The notes: generated by a model from the letters alone, not told the origin. A DNA stretch of 13,114 nt from Actinomycetes bacterium (GCA_021821705.1 JAKACE010000014.1:1-13114), one strand, 5' to 3'. Shown: positions 1 through 6,572, numbered from the stretch's first letter. Numbers and translations: made by a program.

Positions 1-504
1 TTCGCCCTAGTCCTGTTCGCCCTGTCGCTGACCACATTGGCCGGCTTCTTCACTTTTACCATCATGCTGGGCAACCTCGTGCACTCGGCCGCTACGGTAC
101 AGAGCACTGCAGACGCCCTGGCCCTCGGGGGAGCCGAGCAGGCCGCCCAGGGGGCCTGGGGCACCGGCTCTGGCCAGGTGCCGGGCGGTGTGACAGCAGA
201 GATCCTCGCCACTTACGGCCTGAGCGGGCCTTGGCTCTTGGAACCCGACTGCCAGGCTCCTCCGGCACCAGGGTTGGTCCCGGTAACGGCAGGCGTGGGC
301 CCAAATGGCGCCGTGGTGTGCATGGCGGCTACGAGCGGGTGCGCCCTGGGCACAGGTGCCTGCGTGGTGTGGACCGTAGTGCTCGAGCCCCAGCCTTTGA
401 AGCTGCTCGGAGGGACGGTGCAGAGGTCGGCCATGGCCTACTCGCACCCAGGGGGCCGCGCGGAGCTCTGCGATCCGGCGACCTGCCCGGGCCCTGGCGG
501 CTGA
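1..504 (+). CDS. TadE/TadG-like Flp pilus assembly protein (5' partial)
   Basis: The reading frame is open from the first base of the window, so the true start lies upstream; 167 residues remain before the TGA stop. The first 30 or so residues form a hydrophobic helix (FALVLFALSLTTLAGFF), followed by VQSTADALALGGAEQAA. This matches the helix plus 'QSAADAAALAGA'-type segment shared by actinobacterial TadE/Rv3654c-like proteins and TadG N-termini. Members of that group are membrane-anchored pseudopilin-like components of Tad (Flp) pilus systems. The remaining ~120 residues are extracytoplasmic in style, rich in Gly, Ala and Pro, with several Cys (for example CMAATSGCALGTGAC) that could form disulfides. 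The gene converges on the Flp-type prepilin genes, with only 15 bp between its stop and that of the nearest one, which supports a pilus role. It could be TadE or a short TadG-like protein; with the N-terminus missing I cannot separate them. Confidence 0.72.
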   Translation, partial: FALVLFALSLTTLAGFFTFTIMLGNLVHSAATVQSTADALALGGAEQAAQGAWGTGSGQVPGGVTAEILATYGLSGPWLLEPDCQAPPAPGLVPVTAGVGPNGAVVCMAATSGCALGTGACVVWTVVLEPQPLKLLGGTVQRSAMAYSHPGGRAELCDPATCPGPGG

Positions 505-519
505 TGAAGGCTTGTAAGC

Positions 520-1044
520 TCAACACCTCGCCCCCTTCGACACGGCCAGGGAGAAGGTGAGCACCCCCTTGCCGATGGGCAGGGCGGAGTCGGTCACCAC
601 GAGCACGATGGCGTTGTAGTCCTGTACCTGGGCGCAGCTCGGGGGGCTCACCACGATCTCGCCCTTGCCCGTCGTGGGGTCGAGGCCGGAAAGGCTCATA
701 AAGGCAGGGTTCCCGTGCAGGGAGTAGTGATAGGGGGCGGTGCCGCCCGACGCGCTGAAACTGATCACCTGCCCGCTGCCGCTGACCACGGTGTCTGCGC
801 ACCCGGCGCGGCCGCTGGCGCACCAGCCCGCTGAGCCGGACGAGACCTGTGCCCCGCCCGGGCCCGATATGCCAACGGACACCGCCCTGCCTGCCTGAGT
901 GAAGTTGGCGTCGCTGCGGCCCAGGTAGGCCAGTGCCCCCACGCCGATTGCAGCGACCAGGGCCAGCAAGAGGACGTACTCCAGGATGCTGGCGCCTTGC
1001 TCGCTGGGGGCCCTGCCAACCGGGAGCCGGAGCTCAGTGCGCAC
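520..1044 (-). CDS. Modular Flp-type prepilin with Ig-like ectodomain (174 aa)
   Basis: Starts at GTG, 8 bp after the TAG stop of the preceding pilin gene; an AGGG about 11 bases upstream is a weak ribosome site. Residues 17-23 read G|ASILEY, the class-B (Flp) prepilin peptidase site, with Gly17 before the cut and Glu22/Tyr23 at mature positions +5/+6. A hydrophobic helix follows (about 23-42). Flp pilins normally end soon after this helix, but here another ~130 residues follow. Residues ~91-170 (GGTAPYHYSL, LSGLDPTTGKGEIVVSP, VLVVTDSALPIG, TFSLAVS) resemble putative Ig/cadherin-like domains of the He_PIG type, with the usual LDPTTG turn and VTDS strand. Four Cys (75, 82, 137, 174) lie in the ectodomain. 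Inferred role: minor or tip pilin carrying a folded exposed domain, possibly an adhesin. Pilin processing is well supported; the function of the ectodomain is not known. Confidence 0.82.
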   Translation of the reverse strand: MRTELRLPVGRAPSEQGASILEYVLLLALVAAIGVGALAYLGRSDANFTQAGRAVSVGISGPGGAQVSSGSAGWCASGRAGCADTVVSGSGQVISFSASGGTAPYHYSLHGNPAFMSLSGLDPTTGKGEIVVSPPSCAQVQDYNAIVLVVTDSALPIGKGVLTFSLAVSKGARC

Positions 1045-1052
1045 GACCGCAA

Positions 1053-1913
1053 CTACCCTGCGATGCCCAGAGCGCCCGGACTGGCGTGGGTTACGCTGCC
1101 CACCGGTGCGTTTGTGCTCATGGCTAGGCAGCCGCCATTGCCCTGTGCTTGGCTACAGGTCCACGGGCCTGCCGGTGCCCCGACGAAGCCGAACTGGTAG
1201 GTGCCGTCCCGGAGGGCGACCGTGTCGTTGAGCTCCCAGGAAGGAAGGCCCTGCCCGGCCGCAACGAGCTTCCACCCGCCCGGAGTGTAGAGGTAGTAGC
1301 CGTCGAGCCAGCCCCCGTTTGTGCACTGCAGGTAGGCCGGTGCCCCGGAGGACGTGCAGCCGGCCCCGGCAGGGACGGGAAGCCCTGCGACCAGCGACGT
1401 TGGTGCGACCACAACGGCGAGTTCGGTGGTCGCGATGTGCCCCGCGCTGTCGGTCGCCGTCACCTGGACGGTTGGGAGGGCACCGTCAGGGGCGCCCGGT
1501 AGGACCTGCAGGCTGCCAGTCGTGCGGTTGAGGTCGAACTGGCTGCAGCCCGCACCCGTGCAGGAGTAGGTAACCGGGACGTCGCCTCCAGCCGTGGTCA
1601 ACTGGAAGATCGTCTCCTGCCCCAGCGCGGCCGTCAGGGCCCATGGCTCAGCGGCGCAAGCTGCCCCTCCTACGAGGATCTGGAAACCGCCGCCCGTGGT
1701 GCAGCCGCCGGCCACCTGCGCCGCGACCTGGCTGAGGGTGGCGTTCACCGCCCCACCCAGGTAGGCCAGGGTGCCTGCACAGGTGACAGCTACCAAAGCC
1801 AGTACCAATGCGTACTCCACCAAGGTCGCACCTGCCTCGGTCCTAGCGGCATTTCCCAACGGGCCGGCCGGCCTCCTGGTGCCCATGGCGCCTCGGCCCG
1901 GGCGGGTCCCCAT
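1053..1913 (-). CDS. Modular Flp-type prepilin with Ig-like and C-terminal extra domain (286 aa)
   Basis: The ATG at 1913 is preceded by GGAGGGAG with a 9-base spacer; a second in-frame ATG at residue 10 is possible but has a poorer site. Residues 28-34 (G|ATLVEY) form a prepilin cleavage site with Glu33 at +5, followed by a hydrophobic helix (35-53). Residues ~92-170 again look like a He_PIG/cadherin-type Ig domain (FDLNRTTGSLQV; VQVTATDSAGHIATTELAVVV). Residues 171-286 form a further Gly-, Trp- and Tyr-rich segment (GGWLDGYYLYTPGGWKL) that I do not recognise. Eight Cys lie outside the membrane helix (71, 86, 118, 123, 186, 197, 253, 262), enough for four disulfides. The gene lies 48 bp downstream of flp and 8 bp before the next modular prepilin, so all three are probably co-transcribed. 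Most likely a surface-exposed minor pilin; substrate or ligand is unknown. Confidence 0.82.
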   Translation of the reverse strand: MGTRPGRGAMGTRRPAGPLGNAARTEAGATLVEYALVLALVAVTCAGTLAYLGGAVNATLSQVAAQVAGGCTTGGGFQILVGGAACAAEPWALTAALGQETIFQLTTAGGDVPVTYSCTGAGCSQFDLNRTTGSLQVLPGAPDGALPTVQVTATDSAGHIATTELAVVVAPTSLVAGLPVPAGAGCTSSGAPAYLQCTNGGWLDGYYLYTPGGWKLVAAGQGLPSWELNDTVALRDGTYQFGFVGAPAGPWTCSQAQGNGGCLAMSTNAPVGSVTHASPGALGIAG

Positions 1914-1961
1914 CGTCGCGCGCTCCCTCCGGTGCTGCTAGGGCGAGCTGCCGTGAGCAGT

Positions 1962-2186
1962 TCAGGTTGTGGTGGTGTTGTATTGGTCGATCGTGTGACC
2001 GACCTGGTTGAGGGTGTTGCTGACGCTGCCTCCCAGCAGCACCAGCGCGCCGACTGCCACAACGGCAATAAGTGCCAAAAGTAGCGCGTACTCCACCAAC
2101 GACGCTCCGAGCTCGTCCCGGGTGGTCACGTTCCGCTTGGCGCACGTCACAACCGTCGCCACCCACATAGCCATGCGGTTCAACAT
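1962..2186 (-). CDS. flp: Flp/Fap-type major pilin precursor (74 aa)
   Basis: The longest open frame begins at 2309, but the ATG at 2186 has a good ribosome site (AGAGGT, spacer 9), so I place the start there. The sequence has a 27-residue leader ending in DELG, then the cleavage site G|ASLVEY with Glu32 at mature position +5, a hydrophobic helix ALLLALIAVVAVGALVLLGG, and a short polar tail SVSNTLNQVGHTIDQYN ending in four Thr. The predicted mature pilin is about 47 residues, the usual size for the structural subunit of Tad/Flp pili. These pilins are inserted in the cytoplasmic membrane, cut by a TadV-type peptidase and polymerised by TadA/TadB/TadC, none of which lie in this window. It is the first of three prepilin genes in a row on this strand. 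The leader may be shorter if an internal ATG (MAMW) is used. Confidence 0.9.
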   Translation of the reverse strand: MLNRMAMWVATVVTCAKRNVTTRDELGASLVEYALLLALIAVVAVGALVLLGGSVSNTLNQVGHTIDQYNTTTT

Positions 2187-2195
2187 AAGCCGGAA

Positions 2196-2221
2196 ACCTC
2201 TTTCAGAAAGCCTCGAGAGGT
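2196..2221 (-). promoter_or_regulatory. Possible hairpin sequestering the flp ribosome binding site
   Basis: On the minus strand, ACCTCT (2221-2216) is exactly complementary to AGAGGT (2201-2196), the ribosome binding site of flp, with a 14-base loop between them. Within the loop and right arm, CTTTC-T-GAAAG forms a competing short hairpin. The 6-bp stem would hide the Shine-Dalgarno in the mRNA. This could tune translation or could be chance; only the pairing itself is seen. Confidence 0.3.
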
Positions 2222-2295
2222 GCTCGCCTCTAGTCCCCGCGGTAGGTGCCGGCGGGTAGTCCAAGTGTGGACCGCAACAGGACTTGGGTCCATGG

Positions 2296-2324
2296 GCACT
2301 TCGGCCCATTGTGCGCCGAAGTGC
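2296..2324. promoter_or_regulatory. Perfect 10-bp inverted repeat upstream of flp
   Basis: GCACTTCGGC (2296-2305) and GCCGAAGTGC (2315-2324) are perfect inverted copies with a 9-base centre. The element lies 110 bp upstream of the flp start and 184 bp downstream of the response regulator stop. There is no T-run on either side, so an intrinsic terminator is possible but not typical; an operator for a dimeric regulator is an alternative. Smaller dyads lie next to it: GTCCA-AGTG-TGGAC (2259-2272) and GGAC-TTGG-GTCC (2280-2291). Confidence 0.4.
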
Positions 2325-2508
2325 TGGCGGCAGGCCGTTGAGCCGGCGCGTGCTGGGCCTCAGTCGGTCGGCAGAGACGAGCCAGGACGGGCAACGCCGT
2401 GACTTCGCGCCGGTTGTCCGTCGCGAGGCGTGCAGGTAAAGACCGGGACGCGACGTCTATCGCCGGGGCAGCAGACAAGGGCGCAACCGGCGAGGGGCCC
2501 AGGCCCGG

Positions 2509-3153
2509 TCAGCCGATCCGCACCGCTCCCAGGCGGACCGCCTTGGCCACAGCCTGGGTCCGGCTCTCTACGCCCAGTTTGGAATAGATATGGGCCAAGT
2601 GGTTCTTGACCGTCTTGGAGCTGATGAACAGGCTCCGGGCGACTTCGGTCGTAGAGGCACCGTTGGCGAGCATCCGGAGCACCTCGAGCTCGCGTTGGGT
2701 GAGGGGTTCACGACCAGCAGGGTGCTGGGCCAGGTGTGAGGTGGCCTTCAGGTATGAGGCCGCCATGTCCCTGTGCGCACCAGCGGTCCCCTCGGCGGCG
2801 GCCTGGAGCGTGGACAGGATCTCGGACGTCGTGCAGTCCTTGACCAGGTAGCCCACCGCGCCTGCAGCGTAGGCGGCGCGGACGGTGGCGTCGTCGGCGA
2901 ACATGGTGAGCACGACGACCGCTGTCCCGGGCAACTGGGCGAGGATCTCGCGAGTGACATCGACACCGCTCTGGTCGGGCAGGGAAACGTCCATGAGCAC
3001 CACGTTGGGACGGCTGGCACAGGCGGCTCGGAGGGCCTCTGTGCCCGTGCCGACGTCTGCCACCACTGAGACGCCTGCTGCCTCCAGGGAGCGTCGCAGG
3101 CCCTCTCTCAGTACCGTGTGGTCGTCCACCAGCAGCACCCGCACGACGCTCAT
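2509..3153 (-). CDS. NarL/FixJ-type two-component response regulator (214 aa)
   Basis: The frame is open from 3375, but the start at 3153 is preferred. It gives the usual 214-aa size, begins right at the receiver domain ([19 protein letters not shown]), and its ATG overlaps the TGA stop of the upstream kinase gene as ATGA, a sign of translational coupling. Receiver residues are intact: Asp10/Asp11, phospho-acceptor Asp55 ([10 protein letters not shown]), Thr83 and Lys105 (GYLVKD). The LuxR-type helix-turn-helix covers about 150-210 ([33 protein letters not shown]). It is expected to be phosphorylated by the adjacent kinase and to bind DNA as a dimer. Its targets are unknown; the pilin genes immediately downstream are the natural candidates. 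The DNA-binding domain is very close to that of the protein encoded at 5856-6557. Confidence 0.95.
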   Translation of the reverse strand: MSVVRVLLVDDHTVLREGLRRSLEAAGVSVVADVGTGTEALRAACASRPNVVLMDVSLPDQSGVDVTREILAQLPGTAVVVLTMFADDATVRAAYAAGAVGYLVKDCTTSEILSTLQAAAEGTAGAHRDMAASYLKATSHLAQHPAGREPLTQRELEVLRMLANGASTTEVARSLFISSKTVKNHLAHIYSKLGVESRTQAVAKAVRLGAVRIG

Positions 3154-4988
3154 TTCGCCCACCGTCCGCCAGGGGCACCGCTCGGGCTGAGGCGGAGCCG
3201 CACCCTGGTCCCGTGACCATGGGGTGAGGCGATGGCGAGGGAGGCGCCGATGGCGTCGGCGCGTTCGCGCATCCCGAGAATGCCGTAGGCGTCCCGGCGC
3301 AGGGGTGCCGTGGCTGAGGTACCTACCCCGTCGTCCATGACCTCCAGTTCGGCACCGTCCCGGTCGCTGGTCCAACGCACCGCTATCCGCTGCGCACCCG
3401 AGTGGCGCTCGGCGTTGGTTATCGCCTCCTGTGCAATGAGCGCTACCTCCCGCTCCACCATGGGCGGGAGCGCATGGTCGTGGCGAGCGGACAGGGAGGT
3501 GGCGATGCCGGAACGTGCCTCCACCCGGTCCAGGAGACCGCTCAGGGCCCGGGGCAGGCCCCCTTCACCGATGGGCTCCAGACGCAGGTCCGACAGCTTT
3601 GTCCTTATCTCCCGAGCCACGGTGCGCACCTCGCCTGCCAGGTCCTCGAGCTCGGCCCGCGTCTCGTCCGGCTCGTCTGGGGTGCCGTCGTAGGCCTGGT
3701 GGGCCAGGCGGTCGAGGGATATGGCTATATAGGCGAGGGACTGCCCCACCCGGTCGTGCAGCTCCCGGGCGATCCTGCCCCTCTCCTCCTCGGCACCCAA
3801 GGTGCGGAGCCGGTGGAACCACCGGGCGTTGTCGATCGCCAAGCCGGCGTGCCGGGCGATCCCCGAAACGGCGTCGAGGTCGCTCTCGCGGTACGCGGTT
3901 GAGTGGACCGAGCGCTCGATGGCCAAGAGCCCGATCAGGCTGCCACGGGCCCAGAGGGGGACGTAGAGACCGGAGGCCATGTCTGGGCCGACGGCTTCGT
4001 CACCGCTGAGATCCGAACGGCACACCGGGCCGAGCGAGGACATGGCCTCGTGCAGGACCGGAGCGAGCTCCTCCTTGGCCAGTTTGGGAGCGAGCGTCAC
4101 ACCGTCTGCCAGGACGACCTCCCACCACGCATGAAGCTCCTCGGCGGTCGGGTCGGAAAGGACGAGCAGGACGACGTCGGGACTGAGCATGTCTTCGAGG
4201 TGTGAGACCGAATTGGCAACGGCCAGCTTCAAGTTGAGCGACGTAGGCATGGAGGCAGCCTTGGCGTGCAACTCCAGGAGGAGGTGGTTCACCTCGGTCA
4301 GGTTCTGCAGCCTTTCGAGCTCACCTCCCCGCGATTCTTGTCCGGCACGTACGAGCCAATCGCTGTAGGAGCCGAGCAGGCCGGCCGAACCGAGGAGGGC
4401 AAGGCGCTCGACGATGAGCCTGGCCTCCGGCCGCCCGACCGCCCCTGCGCCCGCGGCCGCGACCAGGCCGGCCACGGCGAGCACTGCTGCGCCCACAGGG
4501 GCCCACGGGGGAGCATGCAGGCTGGCGACGAACGATGCGGCACCCAGGCTGATGATGTACGGGGAGCCCGTGAAGCCTGTGCCCCCCACGACGGCCAGTG
4601 ACAGCGCCAGATCGGCCAGTGGGCCGAGGAGGAGGGCACGGGGACGCAGTGCCCCCGGTGCCCCCCGGCTCTCGCCCTGCAGCGGCCAGACTGTGCGGGC
4701 GGTTGCATAGACAGCCAGGGCGCCACCGCCCAGCACCTGGGCCCTGGTCGGGGCCCCGAGCCCGACGACCAGGAGGGAGAGGCACAGCGCTGCCCAGCGC
4801 AGGGCCACGATCAGCTCGCTCAGCCCCCAGCGGGGTACACCGGCGCGGACTGCCGGGCCGGCCCAGGACAACGGGGTCGCCCCCACGGACGCCCTGGCCC
4901 GGCCCCCGCTCACCGGTTGGTACCCCGGTCGTTGGCGGGCCTCGCGGCCACGCCGGTCATGGTCTGCGGCCGGCACACTCGGGCCCAT
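3150..4988 (-). CDS. Membrane-anchored GAF-containing sensor histidine kinase, HisKA_3 type (612 aa)
   Basis: The order is a basic N-terminal stretch (1-55), a hydrophobic region with about four to five membrane segments (57-80, 85-102, 118-136, 142-157, 164-185), a short helix and linker to ~245, and a GAF-like domain (~250-390; the LYVPLWARGSLIGLLAIER strand pair is typical). It ends with a HisKA_3 dimerisation domain containing RIARELHDRVGQSLA and a HATPase_c domain. His411 is the predicted phosphorylation site. ATP-binding boxes are present: N-box QEAITNAERHS (Asn525), G1 DDGVG (552-556), and GILGMRERADAIG (569-581). This is the NarX/DesK/LiaS class that pairs with NarL-type regulators, and its gene overlaps that of such a regulator by four bases. 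The signal is unknown; GAF domains in this class can bind small ligands or haem, but no diagnostic residue is evident. The ATG at 4988 is probable; a GTG at residue 35 is an alternative. Confidence 0.93.
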   Translation of the reverse strand: MGPSVPAADHDRRGREARQRPGYQPVSGGRARASVGATPLSWAGPAVRAGVPRWGLSELIVALRWAALCLSLLVVGLGAPTRAQVLGGGALAVYATARTVWPLQGESRGAPGALRPRALLLGPLADLALSLAVVGGTGFTGSPYIISLGAASFVASLHAPPWAPVGAAVLAVAGLVAAAGAGAVGRPEARLIVERLALLGSAGLLGSYSDWLVRAGQESRGGELERLQNLTEVNHLLLELHAKAASMPTSLNLKLAVANSVSHLEDMLSPDVVLLVLSDPTAEELHAWWEVVLADGVTLAPKLAKEELAPVLHEAMSSLGPVCRSDLSGDEAVGPDMASGLYVPLWARGSLIGLLAIERSVHSTAYRESDLDAVSGIARHAGLAIDNARWFHRLRTLGAEEERGRIARELHDRVGQSLAYIAISLDRLAHQAYDGTPDEPDETRAELEDLAGEVRTVAREIRTKLSDLRLEPIGEGGLPRALSGLLDRVEARSGIATSLSARHDHALPPMVEREVALIAQEAITNAERHSGAQRIAVRWTSDRDGAELEVMDDGVGTSATAPLRRDAYGILGMRERADAIGASLAIASPHGHGTRVRLRLSPSGAPGGRWAK

Positions 4989-5037
4989 GTGCGCGCTCTC
5001 GCCTCAGGGTGCCCGGTCTTTGCACCGGTCCGGGCCC

Positions 5038-5376
5038 TCATAGGCCGGCGGCCAGCCCATCACTGCTCCCGATCTCGTCAGGTGGGACGAAATTGCCCGG
5101 CCAGCCGCTGCGATAGGCGAGGGTGACTGCGCCGAGCTGTGAGCTCACCCCGAGCTTTGAGAGGATCGACCGGATATGGCTCCTTACGGTCGGCAGCGAC
5201 ACGTAGGCCTCCTTCGAGATCTCCCGCGCACTGCAGCCCCGCATGAGAGCCGCGAGGACCTGCTGTTCCCTCCGAGTCAGGAGCTGGAAGGGCTTTGCAC
5301 ACCCTACATTTGCACCATCCCGATGGTCCAACACGGCGGCTCCTATAACCTCGAGTTGACCCTGGCACGAGCCCAT
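5038..5376 (-). CDS. Small stand-alone LuxR-type DNA-binding protein (112 aa)
   Basis: The protein is little more than a LuxR/GerE helix-turn-helix domain. Residues ~30-93 contain FQLLTRREQQVLAALMRG, CSAREISKEAYVSLPTVRSH and IRSILSKLGVSSQLGAV, with the conserved E-Q-x-V-L, scaffold Ile/Ser and recognition-helix pattern. The first 29 residues contain no receiver or ligand domain, and the C-terminus is a short tail. The ATG at 5376 has only a weak G-rich site upstream and the start could lie elsewhere. It is encoded 49 bp upstream of the histidine kinase on the same strand and probably shares its transcript. It may be a constitutive or autoregulated co-regulator of the block, or a remnant of a longer NarL-type regulator that lost its receiver. 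Its recognition helix (LPTVRSHIRSIL) differs from that of the other two LuxR-type proteins here, suggesting other binding sites. Confidence 0.75.
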   Translation of the reverse strand: MGSCQGQLEVIGAAVLDHRDGANVGCAKPFQLLTRREQQVLAALMRGCSAREISKEAYVSLPTVRSHIRSILSKLGVSSQLGAVTLAYRSGWPGNFVPPDEIGSSDGLAAGL

Positions 5377-5855
5377 TGCGGAACGGGGCGGGCCCCCCGA
5401 GGGCTCTGCACCGTCCCAAGTTGTCGTCAGATGGCGTTTACGGCCCGCTGTCTCTGGTAAATACGAAAGTTGCCCTATGGCGAGCGACCATATGGTAGGT
5501 CCGGTACGAGGCGGCTGCTATAGTCTGTTTGGCCCATAACCGGCTAACCTGAACCGGTCAAACGGCCGAGCGATGCCCTGGGCCGAACGCTCCTGGTACC
5601 TGTGGGGCCAATGGTGTGCCTGAGAGGCTGACCGGCCGAACCACTGCTCGTACACACGTGGCCACCACCATGCGTGGGAGTTCTATTGCCTAATGTGGGC
5701 CAAGAGCGTTATGGCCAAGAACAGGTTGCCCGGGGATGTAACCGGGTGTACCTTGCTGGCGAGGGCTTTGGTGCAAAGAGCTGGAGCATGGGGACGGTCG
5801 GCCCTGACGGCCGTCCAGCTTTCCAGCCGAATGGCCCGATGGAGCAGGAGCGAGA
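5377..5855. promoter_or_regulatory. Divergent regulatory region between two LuxR-type genes
   Basis: This 479-bp spacer is less GC-rich than its surroundings and separates the minus-strand regulatory block from the plus-strand pseudo-receiver regulator. Visible elements are a perfect palindrome ACCATATGGT (5487-5496) and an extended -10-like TGCTATAGT (5516-5524, plus strand) without a convincing -35. Two AACCGG copies 14 bp apart (5538 and 5552) lie just downstream of it. Two hairpins sit in the putative leader (CCCGG/CCGGG at 5729-5746, and 5792-5816). An AGGAG ribosome site lies at 5846-5850. A 61-codon frame ending in the ATGA overlap is not counted as a gene because its codon use is poor. 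Confidence 0.45.
5792..5816 (+). promoter_or_regulatory. Leader hairpin upstream of the pseudo-receiver regulator
   Basis: GGACGGTCG (5792-5800) pairs with CGGCCGTCC (5808-5816), giving nine base pairs with one G-U wobble and a 7-base loop. It lies 39 bases before the start codon and 29 before the ribosome site. No T-run follows, so termination is unlikely. It may be a leader structure or a DNA dyad; no known riboswitch pattern was recognised. Confidence 0.3.
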
Positions 5856-6557
5856 ATGACCCATGTCGTGACCGCTGCTCAGCAGGCCAGGGACTACCGG
5901 TCCTTGGAGGCCATGGGGCTCTCGGTGCTGGTCGTCGTCTGCACCGGGGCCTCGTCGCCCCTGACCGCGCTGCAGGCGGTCCGCCGGGCGAGAGAGTCGC
6001 TCAGGAACGCCGGTTTCGCAGTGGTGGCCGAGGGACGGGCCCCCGGTGGGGGCGGCGGTCGGGCGGAGGTGACGATGGCCGGGGAGGTCGTCGACAGAGG
6101 CGCTCCGGCCGTCGACCGCGACACGGACGGGGCCCCTGCACCGGTGATCGTTCTTGCCGCAACCGCGAACGAGACGGACGCCTGCACTGTGGTTGCGGCT
6201 GCCCGCTCGGGCTTCATGCTGGGCCCGGCCGGCCTGCCCGGCGGGCGGCCGGTCCGGCCTGGGAGCGGTGGAGCCGAGCCCGGTCTGTTCCGGTGCCCGG
6301 GCTGCGATGGGGTACCAGGCTCCGGTGCCGATGAGAGGTTGGCAGGAGCCGGGGCGGGCCTCACCGAGCGGGAGGTGGAAGTGCTCCAGGCGTTCGCCAA
6401 CGGTGCCACGACTGTCGAGGTAGTGCGTACGCTCAATGTGAGCCCGAAGACCGTGAAGAACCACCTGGCCCACATCTACGCCAAGTTGGGCGCGGCCGAC
6501 CGGACCCAGGCGGTTTCCATGGCGCTGAGACTGGGGATCGTGCGTTTGGAGCGGTGA
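5856..6557 (+). CDS. NarL-like regulator with degenerate (pseudo-)receiver domain (233 aa)
   Basis: The ATG is preceded by AGGAG with a 5-base spacer. Residues 168-229 form a LuxR-type helix-turn-helix ([35 protein letters not shown]). By eye, about 42 of 65 positions are identical to the domain of the response regulator at 2509-3153, including the whole recognition helix [10 protein letters not shown]. The N-terminal half still follows a receiver fold: LSVLVVV for strand 1, LRNAGFAVVAEG for helix 1/strand 2, and APVIVLAATANETDACTVVAAARSGFMLG matching the strand 4 to strand 5 part. The acidic pair is replaced by Cys-Thr, the phospho-acceptor region is Gly/Arg/Ala-rich without an aligned Asp, and the conserved Lys is Gly. 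It should therefore not be controlled by standard phosphotransfer. A CPGC motif (147-150) lies in the linker. Likely an atypical regulator sharing targets with the response regulator. Confidence 0.85.
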   Translation: MTHVVTAAQQARDYRSLEAMGLSVLVVVCTGASSPLTALQAVRRARESLRNAGFAVVAEGRAPGGGGGRAEVTMAGEVVDRGAPAVDRDTDGAPAPVIVLAATANETDACTVVAAARSGFMLGPAGLPGGRPVRPGSGGAEPGLFRCPGCDGVPGSGADERLAGAGAGLTEREVEVLQAFANGATTVEVVRTLNVSPKTVKNHLAHIYAKLGAADRTQAVSMALRLGIVRLER

Positions 6558-6572
6558 GCCCTGGCGCCGACG

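Larger units (their letters stand above)
2187..2508. other. Intergenic region between response regulator and flp
   Basis: This is a 322-bp stretch without a convincing gene. It holds the flp ribosome site and its possible sequestering hairpin, two small dyads and the 10-bp inverted repeat described separately. Just past the response regulator stop, ACCGG and CCGGT arms flank a G/C-rich core (about 2487-2510) and might act as a weak terminator. I found no clear -35/-10 pair for flp, although a promoter is expected here because the pilin genes begin a new unit. Confidence 0.5.

Noticed and set aside
2187..2309. N-terminal extension of the Flp pilin by 41 residues
   Set aside because: The extension is not leader-like and contains the ribosome site of the ATG at 2186, which gives a normal-sized prepilin.
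5660..5855. Possible riboswitch in the leader of the pseudo-receiver gene
   Set aside because: Hairpins are present, but I could not match conserved cores of c-di-GMP, glycine, cobalamin or other common riboswitches.
5674..5859. 61-codon plus-strand frame overlapping the pseudo-receiver gene by ATGA
   Set aside because: The overlap looks like coupling, but third codon positions are much less GC-rich than in the real genes, there is no clear ribosome site, and it lies over leader hairpins.
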